The notes under the pieces are model-generated. The model was not told where the DNA came from, searched no databases, and saw only the letters and a list, made by a program, of their open reading frames with translations. From Pseudomonas paeninsulae (GTDB taxonomy: Bacteria > Pseudomonadota > Gammaproteobacteria > Pseudomonadales > Pseudomonadaceae), in assembly GCF_035621475.1 (NCBI RefSeq), contig NZ_CP141799.1:1538501-1602500 (forward strand): 64,000 nt of DNA, read 5' to 3'. This document shows, in pieces, positions 35,213 through 44,352 of this stretch (the stretch's first letter is position 1; the number at the start of each line of letters is the position of its first letter). Made by a program: the position numbers and the translations under genes.

Positions 35213-35823
35213 TGGACTACCCGTCCGATAGCGCGCTGATCGCCCGCCTGCTGGCCGGTGAGCAGAAGGCCTTCCGCGAATTGGTCGCTACCTATCAGGG
35301 GGCGATGCGGGCGGTGGCCTTCGCCATCGTTGGCAGTCGCAATGCCGATGAGGTGGTGCAGGATGCCTGGCTCGCGGTGGTGCGCAACCTGGGCGGCTTT
35401 CAGGGCCGCTCCAGCCTGAAGACCTGGCTGCTGACCATCACTGCCAATACCGCCAAGACGCGCCTCAAGCACAACCGTCGTGAAGTACTGCTGGACGATC
35501 TGCCGGGACCGCACGGATCGATTGGCGAGGAGCGCTTCGCGGACGACGGCCACTGGTTGCTGGCGCCGCACGCCTGGCATCAGGACACCCCGGAAGCGCT
35601 GCTCACGGAGGAAGAACTGCGTGAATGCCTGGAAATAACCCTGACCAGCCTGTCGGAGTTGCAGAGCAGCGTGTTGTTGCTGCGCGAGCGCCAAGGTCTG
35701 GAATTGGAGGAAATCTGTAATCTTTTGCAGATCTCGCTCTCCAATGTCCGGGTGTTGTTGCATAGGGCACGGTTGAAGGTGTTCGCCACCCTGGAGCATT
35801 TCGAGGAGACCGGCCAATGCTGA
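35212..35823 (+). CDS. ECF-type sigma-70 factor
   Basis: 203 aa. Region 2: LLAGEQKAFRELVATYQGAM, ADEVVQDAWLAVVRNLGGFQG and SLKTWLLTITANTAKTRLK. Region 4: SELQSSVLLLRERQGLELEEI, LLQISLSNVRVLLHRARLK. The order matches P. aeruginosa PA3286-PA3285. The next gene overlaps it and looks like its anti-sigma. What signal it answers is unknown; co-transcription with a fatty-acid synthase suggests membrane lipid status (inference). Confidence 0.9.
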   Translation: MDYPSDSALIARLLAGEQKAFRELVATYQGAMRAVAFAIVGSRNADEVVQDAWLAVVRNLGGFQGRSSLKTWLLTITANTAKTRLKHNRREVLLDDLPGPHGSIGEERFADDGHWLLAPHAWHQDTPEALLTEEELRECLEITLTSLSELQSSVLLLRERQGLELEEICNLLQISLSNVRVLLHRARLKVFATLEHFEETGQC

Positions 35824-36050
35824 GTTGTAAGGAGCTGGTGGCGAATTCCAGCGATTTATTGGATAGCCAGTTGAATCTGCGCCAGCGTCTGGCTGTGCAG
35901 ATGCATCTGGCCATGTGTTTTCGCTGCAGGCGCTTCATCAAACAGATGCGCCTGAGTCAGCGGGTGTTGCGCGGGTTGCCGGAAACGGCCATTCCCGAGT
36001 TGGAGGAGTTGGCTGCACGGCTGGCCGAACAGGTCCGCTCGCAGCGCTGA
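35817..36050 (+). CDS. Putative zinc-finger anti-sigma factor
   Basis: 77 aa. MLSCKELVANSSDLLDSQLN, then MHLAMCFRCRRFIKQMR, supplies the H-x3-C-x2-C and preceding Cys of zf-HC2 anti-sigma domains. There is no membrane helix, so it is a soluble ZAS-type protein. It overlaps the sigma gene by seven bases, typical of sigma/anti-sigma pairs. Confidence 0.82.
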   Translation: MLSCKELVANSSDLLDSQLNLRQRLAVQMHLAMCFRCRRFIKQMRLSQRVLRGLPETAIPELEELAARLAEQVRSQR

Positions 36051-36163
36051 TCGGGGCTGAGCGTGCTTATCTCATTGCAGTCTCGGGCTTTGCCAGCCAG
36101 CGCGACTGGCGCCAGCGCCTATGCTGACTTGGCCAAATCACCATTTCGGTGCGGGAGCGCGAG

Positions 36164-36607
36164 ATGTCATCAATTACCAGCCACGATGCCTGGTTCGTCG
36201 GTCTCAGGGCGCTCAGCCATGACAGTTTTCCCAAGCGCTGTCGCAGTTGCGGGCGGGAATTTGCCAGCGAGGCGGACTACTTCCAGCAGACCCAGGCGAT
36301 TCGCCCCGATATCACCGGTCTGAAGGCCGTCTACGACGACGAAGAGGGGACGCTGGTCGAAGTCTTCCGTAACTGCGTATGCGGCTCCACCTTGTTGGTC
36401 AACTGCATGTCGCGGCGCGATGATTCGGCGGCCGGGCATAGCCGGCGGCGGCTGTTCGACGACTTGCTCGGCTATTTGCAGCTCCACGGAGCCGAGCGGG
36501 CGCAGGCGCGGCGCGAGCTGCTGCGGGTGGTAGCCGGTGAGCGCAGCGAAGTGCTGGAGGCCTGGTACGCTCAGATCGCCGCGCGGGGGGCTAAACGCGA
36601 GGGCTGA
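36164..36607 (+). CDS. Cysteine-motif protein of unknown function
   Basis: 147 aa. It has a CxxC pair in KRCRSCGREF and Cys in RNCVCGSTLLVNC, enough for a zinc site, then a basic/helical C-terminus. Starts MSSITSHDAWF; a GGGAG lies ten bases upstream. It follows the sigma operon by about 110 bases and may or may not belong to it. No family is named. Confidence 0.65.
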   Translation: MSSITSHDAWFVGLRALSHDSFPKRCRSCGREFASEADYFQQTQAIRPDITGLKAVYDDEEGTLVEVFRNCVCGSTLLVNCMSRRDDSAAGHSRRRLFDDLLGYLQLHGAERAQARRELLRVVAGERSEVLEAWYAQIAARGAKREG

Positions 36608-36609
36608 GA

Positions 36610-36876
36610 GCCTGTGAAACAACACTCGCTACTGTGACCGTCTCCAAACGCCCTACGCGGCGACCAATTACCTCGAGCAATTCGCGATCCGTAGGGGACG
36701 TCACTCGCCGCCGGCAGCGCACCGTCGATCAGCGGTACGCTATCCATCCGGCGAGCTGTTCCTTCGCTCCGAACGGATCGGCGCCCGGACCGGCCTACGG
36801 CCCGAACGGAACGCTGCTATGCCTTGCCGCGAATGCCTGGAAGCGGCCTCGCGACGGCGCTCGATTTTTCACACCC
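36610..36876. repeat. Long copy of the inverted-repeat element (copy B)
   Basis: It begins GCCTGTGAAAC and ends with the near-inverse GATTTTTCACA at about 36876. The inner sequence CTACTGTGACCGTCTCCA and GCGCTCGAT corresponds to 5082-5154, with about 190 bp of extra GC-rich, palindromic sequence in the middle. The rest of the 36608-37267 gap has further inverted repeats (CGGTAGCGG, then GCCACAAG) but no gene. Confidence 0.5.
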
Positions 36877-37141
36877 TCTGAGCAACGTCTCGACCACCGC
36901 GGTAGCGGCGGTCGGGCGGTGTTCCGCTTTAGCCGCGATGCTTTGGCGGCCGCTCCCGTCGCAGTCAAGGTCCCCTGCCACAAGAGCAATGCGGTGTTCT
37001 TTGCGCCAGAGCGGTGGCGCTCTCCGGCTCGGCTTCGCGGCTAAAGCCCCCTCACACGAGCAGCCTGCTCTGCAGCGACTCGCCCTCGAGACTCAGGGCC
37101 ACCCATTACTGCTTATAGATATTCGAAGTAAAAAAGTTCCG

Positions 37142-37159
37142 CTGTCATCAAAACTTTAT
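37142..37159 (+). promoter_or_regulatory. Possible Pho box upstream of the porin
   Basis: CTGTCAT-CAAA-ACTTTAT: the first heptamer is a perfect PhoB half-site, the second weak. It lies about 110 bases before the porin start. OprP-type porins are known members of the Pho regulon. Confidence 0.35.
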
Positions 37160-37267
37160 ATATCAGCAGTCGCGCTGACATAACCCGTCGCCAAGATTCC
37201 CTGCAGCACAAACGAGCGCGATCGCTCGGGTGTTTTCAACACTAAAAGTCTATTAGAGGAATCTTCG

Positions 37268-38578
37268 ATGATCCGTAAGCACAGCTTCCGTGGAGCAATG
37301 GTCGGTTTCGCAGCCAGCACCCTGGCTCTGGCCGTTTCCGCCCAGGCTTTCGCGGGCACCGTCACCACCGACGGCGCCGATATCGTGGTCAAGACCAAGG
37401 GTGGTCTGGAAGTGGCGACCACCGACAAGGAATTTTCCTTCAAGATCAATGGCCGTATCCAGGCGGATGCGGACAGCTTCGACGGCTTCTACACCAAGAA
37501 TGGCAATCGTGCCGATGAAACCTATTTCCGTCGTGCCCGCTTGGAAATTTCCGGTGTAGCCTTCACTGACTGGGGCTATACCTTCAACCGTAACTTCAGC
37601 GACAACGCCAGCGACTGGGATGAACTGGCCATTCACTACAATGGCTGGAAACCGGTCCAACTGTCAGTCGGCCGCATCAATCCGACCTTCGGTCTGGAAG
37701 AAGCCGTCAGTTCCAAGTGGATCACTGCCATCGAGCGTTCGGCCATTTATGACCTCGCCCCCTGGCTCAACAGCCATGAGAATGGTGAAGGCATCCGTCT
37801 GCGCGCCACGCTGGGCGACATGTTCCACGGTGAAGTCGGTGGTTATCGTCAAGACGGCAACCAGGACGAAGATGGCCAGAACAACACCACTTTCGTCGCG
37901 CGCGGTGTATTTGCCCCGATCGTTCAGGATAAGCAGGTTCTGCACTTCGGCCTGAACTACGCGACCCGTGAAGTAGAAGCGGGTTTCAGTGACTCGATCA
38001 AGTCGCGGTTGTCGGTTCGCGGCACTACCGAAGATAGCGTCAACGGCAACCGTGGCACCTTCGGTGGCGCTACGCTGGATGGCACCGATCAGGCATGGGG
38101 GGCGGAAGCGGCCTATATGATGGGTCCGTTCTCCATCCAGGGTGAGTACCTGGCTCGCACCGCCGATGGCGATGCAGTGGCCAATGGCAACGACAACGAT
38201 CTGGAAGCCAGCGGCTACAACGTACAAGTTGCCTACACCCTGACCGGCGAATCGCGCAGCTACAAGCTCGATGGCGGCAAGTTCGACAAGATCAAGCCAG
38301 AGAACAAGCGGATCGGTGCTTGGGAAGTCTTCTACCGCTACGACGACATCACGGTTGATGAGACTGCGGTTGCGCCCTCCAACTCCGTTTTGCTCGGCCT
38401 GACTGCCGATACCGCTGAAGCCAGCGCCAAGACCCACACTGTTGGTGTGAACTGGTATGCCAACGAAGCCGTGAAGATATCCGCCAACTACCTGACCACC
38501 AGCGTTGACGACATTGTCAACGCCAATGGCGACGATGATGGCGATGCCATCAGCCTGCGCGCCCAGTACGTGTTCTAA
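37268..38578 (+). CDS. OprP/OprO-like phosphate- or polyphosphate-selective porin
   Basis: 436 aa with a signal peptide (MIRKHSFRG ... VSAQAFA). The mature protein is a beta-barrel: repeated amphipathic strands, FSFKINGRIQADADSFDG, TYFRRARLEISGVAFTDW, VGRINPTFGLEE, and the C-terminal aromatic (AQYVF). This is the phosphate-selective porin O/P family layout and length. It facilitates phosphate or pyrophosphate uptake through the outer membrane. Followed by a strong terminator. AGAGGAA precedes the start. Confidence 0.9.
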   Translation: MIRKHSFRGAMVGFAASTLALAVSAQAFAGTVTTDGADIVVKTKGGLEVATTDKEFSFKINGRIQADADSFDGFYTKNGNRADETYFRRARLEISGVAFTDWGYTFNRNFSDNASDWDELAIHYNGWKPVQLSVGRINPTFGLEEAVSSKWITAIERSAIYDLAPWLNSHENGEGIRLRATLGDMFHGEVGGYRQDGNQDEDGQNNTTFVARGVFAPIVQDKQVLHFGLNYATREVEAGFSDSIKSRLSVRGTTEDSVNGNRGTFGGATLDGTDQAWGAEAAYMMGPFSIQGEYLARTADGDAVANGNDNDLEASGYNVQVAYTLTGESRSYKLDGGKFDKIKPENKRIGAWEVFYRYDDITVDETAVAPSNSVLLGLTADTAEASAKTHTVGVNWYANEAVKISANYLTTSVDDIVNANGDDDGDAISLRAQYVF

Positions 38579-38614
38579 GTAAACGCACCAGCAATACAAC
38601 GCTGCTCCCTGCAA

Positions 38615-38640
38615 GCCCCGCCTCGTGCGGGGCTTTTTTT
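38615..38640 (+). terminator. Rho-independent terminator of the porin gene
   Basis: GCCCCGC-CTCGT-GCGGGGC followed by seven Ts, 36 bases after the porin stop. Confidence 0.92.
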
Positions 38641-38668
38641 CGTCAGGACAACAGGCCAGACTGCGGCC

Positions 38669-39793
38669 ATGCCTATATCAACCTTGTCTGCGTTGAACGA
38701 GTTGGATGCCTCGAGCTGGGATGCCTTGCGCATCGATCAGCAGCCTTTTCTGTGCCACGCCTTTCTCTCGGCATTGGAAGACAGCGGCAGCGTCGGCGGC
38801 CGTAGCGGCTGGCAGGCGGCGCATCGGCTGTTGCTGGACGGCCAGGGGCGGGTGCTGGCGGCCATGCCGGGCTATATAAAAAGTCATTCCTATGGCGAGT
38901 ACGTGTTCGATCATGGCTGGGCCGATGCCTGCCACCGAGCGGGCATCGACTATTACCCCAAGTTACTGGGGGCCATTCCCTTTTCTCCGGTGGGCGGGCA
39001 GCGCCTGCTCGGCGATCCGCTCGCCGCCGGGCAATTGCTCGATGAGCTGAGCGCCAGCCTGGCGCAGCAGGGCTTGTCGAGCCTGCATATCAACTTCACC
39101 AGCCCGGCCGACGATGCGCTGCTGCAGGGGCGTGACGGGTGGTTGCAGCGCCTTGGCTGCCAATATCATTGGCACAACCGCGGCTACCGGGATTTCCAGG
39201 ATTTTCTCGATGCCCTCAGCTCGCGCAAGCGCAAGCAGATGCGCAAGGAGCGTGAGCAGGTGGCGGGGCAGGGCATCGAGTTCGACTGGCGCGAAGGCCA
39301 TCAGCTCAGCGAGGCCGAGTGGGATTTCGTCTACCTGTGTTACGCCAATACCTACCGGGTGCGCGGCCAGTTGCCCTATCTGACCCGGACGTTCTTCAGC
39401 TTGCTGGCCGAGCGGATGCCGCAGATGATCCGCGTGGTGTTGGCACGCCAAGGTGGCCGGCCGGTGGCGATGGCGTTCAGTTTGATCGGTGGCGATAGTT
39501 TGTATGGTCGCTACTGGGGCTGTCTGGCGGAGTTCGATCGGCTGCACTTCGAGACCTGTTTCTACCAGGGCATGGAGTATGCGATTGCTCAGGGGGTGCA
39601 GCGTTTCGATGCCGGTGCCCAGGGCGAGCACAAGCTGATCCGCGGCTTCGAGCCGGTGATCACCCACTCCTGGCACTACCTCTGCCATCCGGGCTTGCGC
39701 ACGGCGGTGGCGAATTTTCTCCAGGACGAGCGCCAGGGTGTGCAGGGCTATGCCGAAGAGGCGCGCGGCTTGTTGCCGTATCGGCAGGCATAA
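38669..39793 (+). CDS. FemAB/GNAT-like peptidoglycan-biosynthesis (DUF482) protein
   Basis: 374 aa. Contains RKRKQMRKEREQVAGQGIEF, YANTYRVRGQLPYLTRTFF and DAGAQGEHKLIRGFEP, typical of the DUF482/peptidogalycan biosynthesis family with a double GNAT (FemAB-like) fold. The enzymatic substrate is unknown. The last ~100 residues carry the acyltransferase-like core. Lone gene after the porin. Confidence 0.85.
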   Translation: MPISTLSALNELDASSWDALRIDQQPFLCHAFLSALEDSGSVGGRSGWQAAHRLLLDGQGRVLAAMPGYIKSHSYGEYVFDHGWADACHRAGIDYYPKLLGAIPFSPVGGQRLLGDPLAAGQLLDELSASLAQQGLSSLHINFTSPADDALLQGRDGWLQRLGCQYHWHNRGYRDFQDFLDALSSRKRKQMRKEREQVAGQGIEFDWREGHQLSEAEWDFVYLCYANTYRVRGQLPYLTRTFFSLLAERMPQMIRVVLARQGGRPVAMAFSLIGGDSLYGRYWGCLAEFDRLHFETCFYQGMEYAIAQGVQRFDAGAQGEHKLIRGFEPVITHSWHYLCHPGLRTAVANFLQDERQGVQGYAEEARGLLPYRQA

Positions 39794-39800
39794 GGTTTTT

Positions 39801-39883
39801 CGCGGGCATGGGGCTGAGCGTCCCCCGCTCCTAAGGTATGGAGGCACGCGCTGCTATTGTAGGAGCGGGCCATGCCCGCGAAT
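39801..39883. repeat. REP pair upstream of the RAYT gene
   Basis: Inverted copies: CGCGGGCATGGGGC...CCCCCGCTCCTA at 39801-39833 and GTAGGAGCGGGCCATGCCCGCG at 39859-39883. A third, CGCGGCCATGGGCCACTCCTA, lies at 40415-40437 after the gene. They are the cognate palindromes moved by RAYT transposases. Confidence 0.85.
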
Positions 39884-39901
39884 TTCTCAAGGAGAACGCT
39901 T

Positions 39902-40378
39902 ATGGACGAGCGCTACAGCTACAAAACACCGGGGCACGCGGCCTTGCGTAGAGGCCGGGTTTCCCTGAGCAATACGGCCTATCTAATCACCGCAACCAGC
40001 GAAAACCGCGAACCGGTGTTCACCCACTTTCCAGCCGCCAGTTCGGTCGCGCGCCGTTTCGAAGACGCCACCTTGCTCAGGGAAAGCCGCATGCTGGCCT
40101 GGGTGTTGATGCCGGATCATGCGCACTGGCTGCTTCAGCTTGGAGAGACCGACAGCCTCGGCGATGTGATTGGTCGGCTCAAATCCGCCAGTTCCCGCCA
40201 CACCAATCGGACCCTGAATCGAACGGGACCGCTTTGGTCGAAAGCCTTTCATGATCATGCCCTGCGCAAAGAGGAAGACTTGCAAGCCGTCGCCCGTTAC
40301 ATCGTGGCCAATCCGCTGCGTGCGGGACTGGTCAAGCGAATCGGGGATTATCCGTTCTGGAATGCCATCTGGCTTTGA
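39902..40378 (+). CDS. REP-associated tyrosine transposase (RAYT)
   Basis: 158 aa. HUH motif MPDHAHWLLQL near residues 72-82, and catalytic Tyr in AVARYIVANPLRAGLV near 130. N-terminal YLITATSENREPVF is typical. It nicks and joins single-stranded REP hairpins. Start ATG 39902 with AAGGAGA just upstream. The length is near the family norm, so it seems functional. Confidence 0.93.
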   Translation: MDERYSYKTPGHAALRRGRVSLSNTAYLITATSENREPVFTHFPAASSVARRFEDATLLRESRMLAWVLMPDHAHWLLQLGETDSLGDVIGRLKSASSRHTNRTLNRTGPLWSKAFHDHALRKEEDLQAVARYIVANPLRAGLVKRIGDYPFWNAIWL

Positions 40379-40468
40379 TCCGGATCGGCGATGGTTGGTG
40401 TATTCAACATCGTTTCGCGGCCATGGGCCACTCCTACGGGGCCAGTGGAGTGTCCGCCAAGGGTGCGA

Positions 40469-42310
40469 TCACTCTACCCCGACAAAACCACCAGTCTGGT
40501 GCTGCCAGAGGCGGGCGTAGAGGCCGCCGCGTTCGATCAACTGGCGGTGGCTGCCTGTTTCGACGATGCGGCCCTGGTCGATGACCACCAGGCGGTCCAT
40601 GCGCGCGATGGTCGACAGGCGGTGGGCGATGGCGATCACTGTCTTGCCCTGCATCAGGGTATCCAGGCTGTCCTGGATCACCGCCTCAACCTCCGAGTCG
40701 AGCGCCGAGGTGGCTTCGTCGAGCATCAGGATCGGCGCGTCTTTGAGCAGTACCCGGGCGATGGCGATGCGCTGGCGCTGGCCACCGGAGAGCTTGACCC
40801 CGCGTTCGCCGACCCAGGCATCGAAGCCGTGGCCGCCCTGGCCGTCGTCGAGCTGCGGGATGAAGCTGTCGGCGCGGGCCTTGCGCACGGCTTCGAGCAG
40901 TTCGGCTTCGCTGGCCTCGGGTTTGCCGTACAGCAGGTTGTCGCGAATCGAGCGGTGCAGCAGCGAGGTGTCCTGGGTTACCACGCCGATCTGTGCGCGC
41001 AGGCTTTCCTGGGCCACCTCGGCGATGTTCTGGCCGTCGATCAGGATGCGCCCGCTCTCCAGGTCGTAGAGGCGCAGCAGCAGGCTGACCAGGGTCGATT
41101 TACCCGCGCCGGAAGGACCGACCAAGCCGATCTTCTCGCCGGGTGCGACCTCAAGGTTCAGGCCGCCGATGACCCCGTGGCTTTTGCCGTAGTGGAAGTG
41201 AATGTTGTCGAAGTGCACCGCGCCCCTGCTGACCCGCAGTGGCCTGGCGTCCGCCCGGTCGCACACCTGGCGCGGCTGGACGATGGTGCGCATGCCGTCC
41301 TGCACGGTGCCGACGTTCTCGAAGATGCCGTTGACCACCCACATGATCCATTCGGCCATGTTGTTGATGCGGATCACCAGGCCGATGGCCAGGGCGATGG
41401 CACCGCTGCTGATCATCGCCTGGCTCCACAGCCACAGCGCCAGGGCGGCGGTGCCGACGATCAGTAGGCCGTTGAGGCCGGTGATGAGGAGGTCCAGGGT
41501 GGTGATGATGCGCGATTGCAGGCGGAATTTTTCGAGCAGTTCCTGCATGGCCTCGCGGGCGTAGCGCTCTTCAACCTGGGTGTGGGCGAAGAGCTTGAGG
41601 GTGGCGATGTTGCTATAGCCGTCGACCACCCGGCCCATGACTTTCGAGCGCGCCGCCGAAGCGGCGGCGGCGCGTTCCTTGATGCGTGGCACGAAGTACC
41701 AGAGCGCCGCGCAGTAGCCGACGATCCACAGCAGCAGCGGCAGGACCAGGCGCAGGTCGGCGGCGGCGAACAGGTACAGCGCGCTGCCGGCGTAGACCAG
41801 CACGTGCCAGAGCGCGTCGACCACCTGCATGGCCGAGTCGCGCAGGGCCGGGCCGGTCTGCATGATGCGCTGGGCGATGCGTCCGGCGAAATCGTTCTGG
41901 AAGAAGCTCAGGCTCTGCTTGAGCACGTAGCGGTGGTTCTGCCAGCGGATCAGGTTGGTCAGGCCGGGGTTGATGGACTGGTGCGTCAGCAGGTTGTGCA
42001 GGCCGAACACCAGCGGGCGGATGATCAGCGCTACCAGGAGCATCCACAGCAGCTCGCCCTGGTACTGGCTGAAAAATTCGCGGCTCGGCGTGGCCTGGGT
42101 CATGTCGATCAGCCGGCCGAGGAAACTGAACAGCGCCACTTCGATCAAGGCCGCGAAGAAACCGACCACCAGCACGGCGATCATCAGCGGCCAGACCTGG
42201 CGCAGGTAATGGGCGTAGAACGGCAGGATGCCCGCTGGCGGCTCGACGTCCGGCGTGGCTTTGAATGCGTCGATCAGGGCTTCGAAGCGGCGGAACAGCA
42301 TGTCAGGCAT
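40469..42310 (-). CDS. ABC transporter, fused permease-ATPase (exporter type)
   Basis: 613 aa. Residues ~30-330 form the six-helix type I exporter domain. The nucleotide-binding domain has Walker A GPSGAGKST, Q-loop, signature LSGGQRQR, Walker B ILMLDEATS and the switch His in AIAHRLST. It functions as a dimer. Substrate unknown (lipid, peptide or drug). Lone gene on the minus strand. Confidence 0.92.
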   Translation of the reverse strand: MPDMLFRRFEALIDAFKATPDVEPPAGILPFYAHYLRQVWPLMIAVLVVGFFAALIEVALFSFLGRLIDMTQATPSREFFSQYQGELLWMLLVALIIRPLVFGLHNLLTHQSINPGLTNLIRWQNHRYVLKQSLSFFQNDFAGRIAQRIMQTGPALRDSAMQVVDALWHVLVYAGSALYLFAAADLRLVLPLLLWIVGYCAALWYFVPRIKERAAAASAARSKVMGRVVDGYSNIATLKLFAHTQVEERYAREAMQELLEKFRLQSRIITTLDLLITGLNGLLIVGTAALALWLWSQAMISSGAIALAIGLVIRINNMAEWIMWVVNGIFENVGTVQDGMRTIVQPRQVCDRADARPLRVSRGAVHFDNIHFHYGKSHGVIGGLNLEVAPGEKIGLVGPSGAGKSTLVSLLLRLYDLESGRILIDGQNIAEVAQESLRAQIGVVTQDTSLLHRSIRDNLLYGKPEASEAELLEAVRKARADSFIPQLDDGQGGHGFDAWVGERGVKLSGGQRQRIAIARVLLKDAPILMLDEATSALDSEVEAVIQDSLDTLMQGKTVIAIAHRLSTIARMDRLVVIDQGRIVETGSHRQLIERGGLYARLWQHQTGGFVGVE

Positions 42311-42581
42311 CCGCCTAAGTCAGGGAGAAGAACCTGATTCTATCCCTTAACCCGCAGGCGCTCGACCGCCAGGCAATGCCGCAGGGTGAAGGCCGTACCT
42401 GGGCGCGCAGGCGTCTGCTGTCGATTATCGACAAGGGTTGTGGTCCGGGCGGTCAGGGTTGCGCGGCTGAGCCCTGTCGGCCGTTACGGCACTCTTGCGC
42501 CTGATACCGGTCCATAAGGATGAGGGGCGGCTTCACCCGCCTTGCCCGAGTTCGGATAGCCACTAGTGATTGAGGTCATGC

Positions 42582-42758
42582 ATGCGTATTTTATTTCTGT
42601 TACCCGCAGTTTTCGCCCTGGCGTTGGTAGGGTGCGACAAAGAACCGGAACAGCCTAGTGTTCCACCGGCGCCACCGGTACAGGAGCAGCAGGCTCCCGC
42701 ACCGGCGGAGCCCATGCCAGCTGAGCCTGCCCCGGCCGAGGATAAGTACGGGCAGTAA
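42582..42758 (+). CDS. Small proline/alanine-rich lipoprotein
   Basis: 58 aa. Signal plus lipobox LALVGC; the mature part is a Pro/Ala/Glu-rich linker (EQPSVPPAPPVQEQ through EPAPAEDKYGQ) without a folded domain. Probably an outer-membrane-anchored tether. Short but well supported by the signal. Start ATG 42582 over TTG 42570 because the signal begins MRILFLLP. Confidence 0.7.
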   Translation: MRILFLLPAVFALALVGCDKEPEQPSVPPAPPVQEQQAPAPAEPMPAEPAPAEDKYGQ

Positions 42759-42964
42759 GCGGTAATCCTGCCGGGTGTGCGCTGTCGGTCTCCCGGCTTG
42801 AAACCGCGGCGCTAGCGCCATAGCCCCCAAGGCGCGGGGTGCGTGCGGGCCAAGCAGACCGCTGCGGGGTGAGACGTTGGCGAGACTCTGTGTGTTGCAG
42901 GGCCTCGGCGGCGGTCATGCGGTGACGGCGGCGCAGAGGACGGGCGTCGTGCGCCGCCCACTGC

Positions 42965-43519
42965 TTATAGGCGCTTGGCTTCGATGATCAGCACCGGTTC
43001 GCGCGGTACGTTCTGCTGGCCGCCGCGATTGCCGGTCGCTACCTGGGCGATCTTGTCGACTACTTCCATGCCGCGCAGCACCTTACCGAATACCGCGTAA
43101 CCGAAGTCGCGCGAGCTGTGGTCGAGGAAGGCGTTGTCCTTGTGGTTGATAAAGAACTGGCTGGTGGCCGAGTCGCGTACCTGGGTACGCGCCATGGCCA
43201 GGGTGCCGCGCACGTTGTGCAGGCCATTGTCGGCTTCGTTCTTGATCGATGCTTGCGGCTGCTTCTGCTGCAGGTCGGCATCGAAGCCGCCGCCTTGCAC
43301 CATGAACCCCGGAATCACCCGGTGAAACTGGGTGCCAGCGTAGTAGCCGCTGTCCACGTAGCCGAGGAAGTTTTCCACGCTGATCGGGGCTTTTTCCGCG
43401 TTCAGCTCGATTTCGATGTCACCGAGACTGGTGGTCAGCAGCACTTTCGGGTTCTCCGCAGCCAGCAGGCTGCTGGCAAACAGTACGGAGCAGGCGGCGA
43501 GGGCGAGTGTTTTCAGCAT
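42965..43519 (-). CDS. ppiA: Periplasmic cyclophilin-type peptidyl-prolyl isomerase
   Basis: 184 aa with a signal peptide ([20 protein letters not shown]). Cyclophilin core: [53 protein letters not shown] and [15 protein letters not shown]. It catalyses Xaa-Pro isomerisation in the periplasm. Its start overlaps the 3' end of the upstream hydrolase gene by seven bases, so the two are in one transcript. Confidence 0.92.
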   Translation of the reverse strand: MLKTLALAACSVLFASSLLAAENPKVLLTTSLGDIEIELNAEKAPISVENFLGYVDSGYYAGTQFHRVIPGFMVQGGGFDADLQQKQPQASIKNEADNGLHNVRGTLAMARTQVRDSATSQFFINHKDNAFLDHSSRDFGYAVFGKVLRGMEVVDKIAQVATGNRGGQQNVPREPVLIIEAKRL

Positions 43520-44340
43520 GCTTGTTGATCCTTGTTGAGGGCAGTGGCGGCAGTTTGTTCGACTTCCTCGAGGAAGGCCAGCAGGCTGCTGTTGAAGCGC
43601 TGCGGTTGATCCAGCGGTGTGGCGTGACGCGAATCTTCGATCACCAGCAAGCGTGCGTTGGGCATTTCCTTGACGTAGGCCTCTTTCTGCGCGATTGGGG
43701 TGTAGTCGCGGTCGGCGCTGATCACCAGGGTAGGGCAGGTTATGCGCGCCAGGCGTTCGCGCACCCCCCAGCCGATGATCGCGTCGAGGCTGGCGAGGTA
43801 GGCGCGCTTGTCGTTCTGCGGCCAGCGCTCCTCGATCTTGCGCCGCAGTTCGGCTTGTTCGGGCTTGGGGAACAGCAGCTTACCCAGTGCCTTGGCAATC
43901 GTATTGAGGCTGAGCAGGCGCGACAGGCTCCAGCGTTTGGCGATTTCCAGGTAGTCGCGCGGACTTTTCGCCTTCACTTCGGGACCGCTGTTGACGATGG
44001 TCAGGCTTTTTAGCAGTTCGGGACGGTCGACGCCCAACTGGAAGCCGATCATGCCGCCCATGGAGATGCCAACAAAATGCACCCTGTCGAGCCCCAAGTG
44101 CTCGATCAGTGCGCTCACATCTTCGGCAAAACCGGCGATGCTGTAGCGTTCGCGCGGCTTGTCCGAGCGACCGTGACCGCGTACGTCGAGGGCGATCACC
44201 CGGTAGTGCGCAGCCAGTTCGGGGATCTGATATTCCCAGTCGCGGGTGCTTGAGCCCAGGCCGTGCACCAGCAGCACCGGCGCGCCCTTGCCGTAGTCCT
44301 CGTAGTGCAACTGGCAACCATCGTTATCGTAGTAGGACAT
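43513..44340 (-). CDS. Alpha/beta-fold hydrolase
   Basis: 275 aa. Oxyanion motif [13 protein letters not shown], nucleophile elbow GISMGG, acid in [10 protein letters not shown] and catalytic His in EDSRHATPL. Resembles esterases/3-oxoadipate enol-lactonase-like hydrolases; substrate unknown. Divergent neighbours: a LysR gene just upstream on the same strand. Confidence 0.9.
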   Translation of the reverse strand: MSYYDNDGCQLHYEDYGKGAPVLLVHGLGSSTRDWEYQIPELAAHYRVIALDVRGHGRSDKPRERYSIAGFAEDVSALIEHLGLDRVHFVGISMGGMIGFQLGVDRPELLKSLTIVNSGPEVKAKSPRDYLEIAKRWSLSRLLSLNTIAKALGKLLFPKPEQAELRRKIEERWPQNDKRAYLASLDAIIGWGVRERLARITCPTLVISADRDYTPIAQKEAYVKEMPNARLLVIEDSRHATPLDQPQRFNSSLLAFLEEVEQTAATALNKDQQAC

Positions 44341-44352
44341 GAGTGACTCCTT

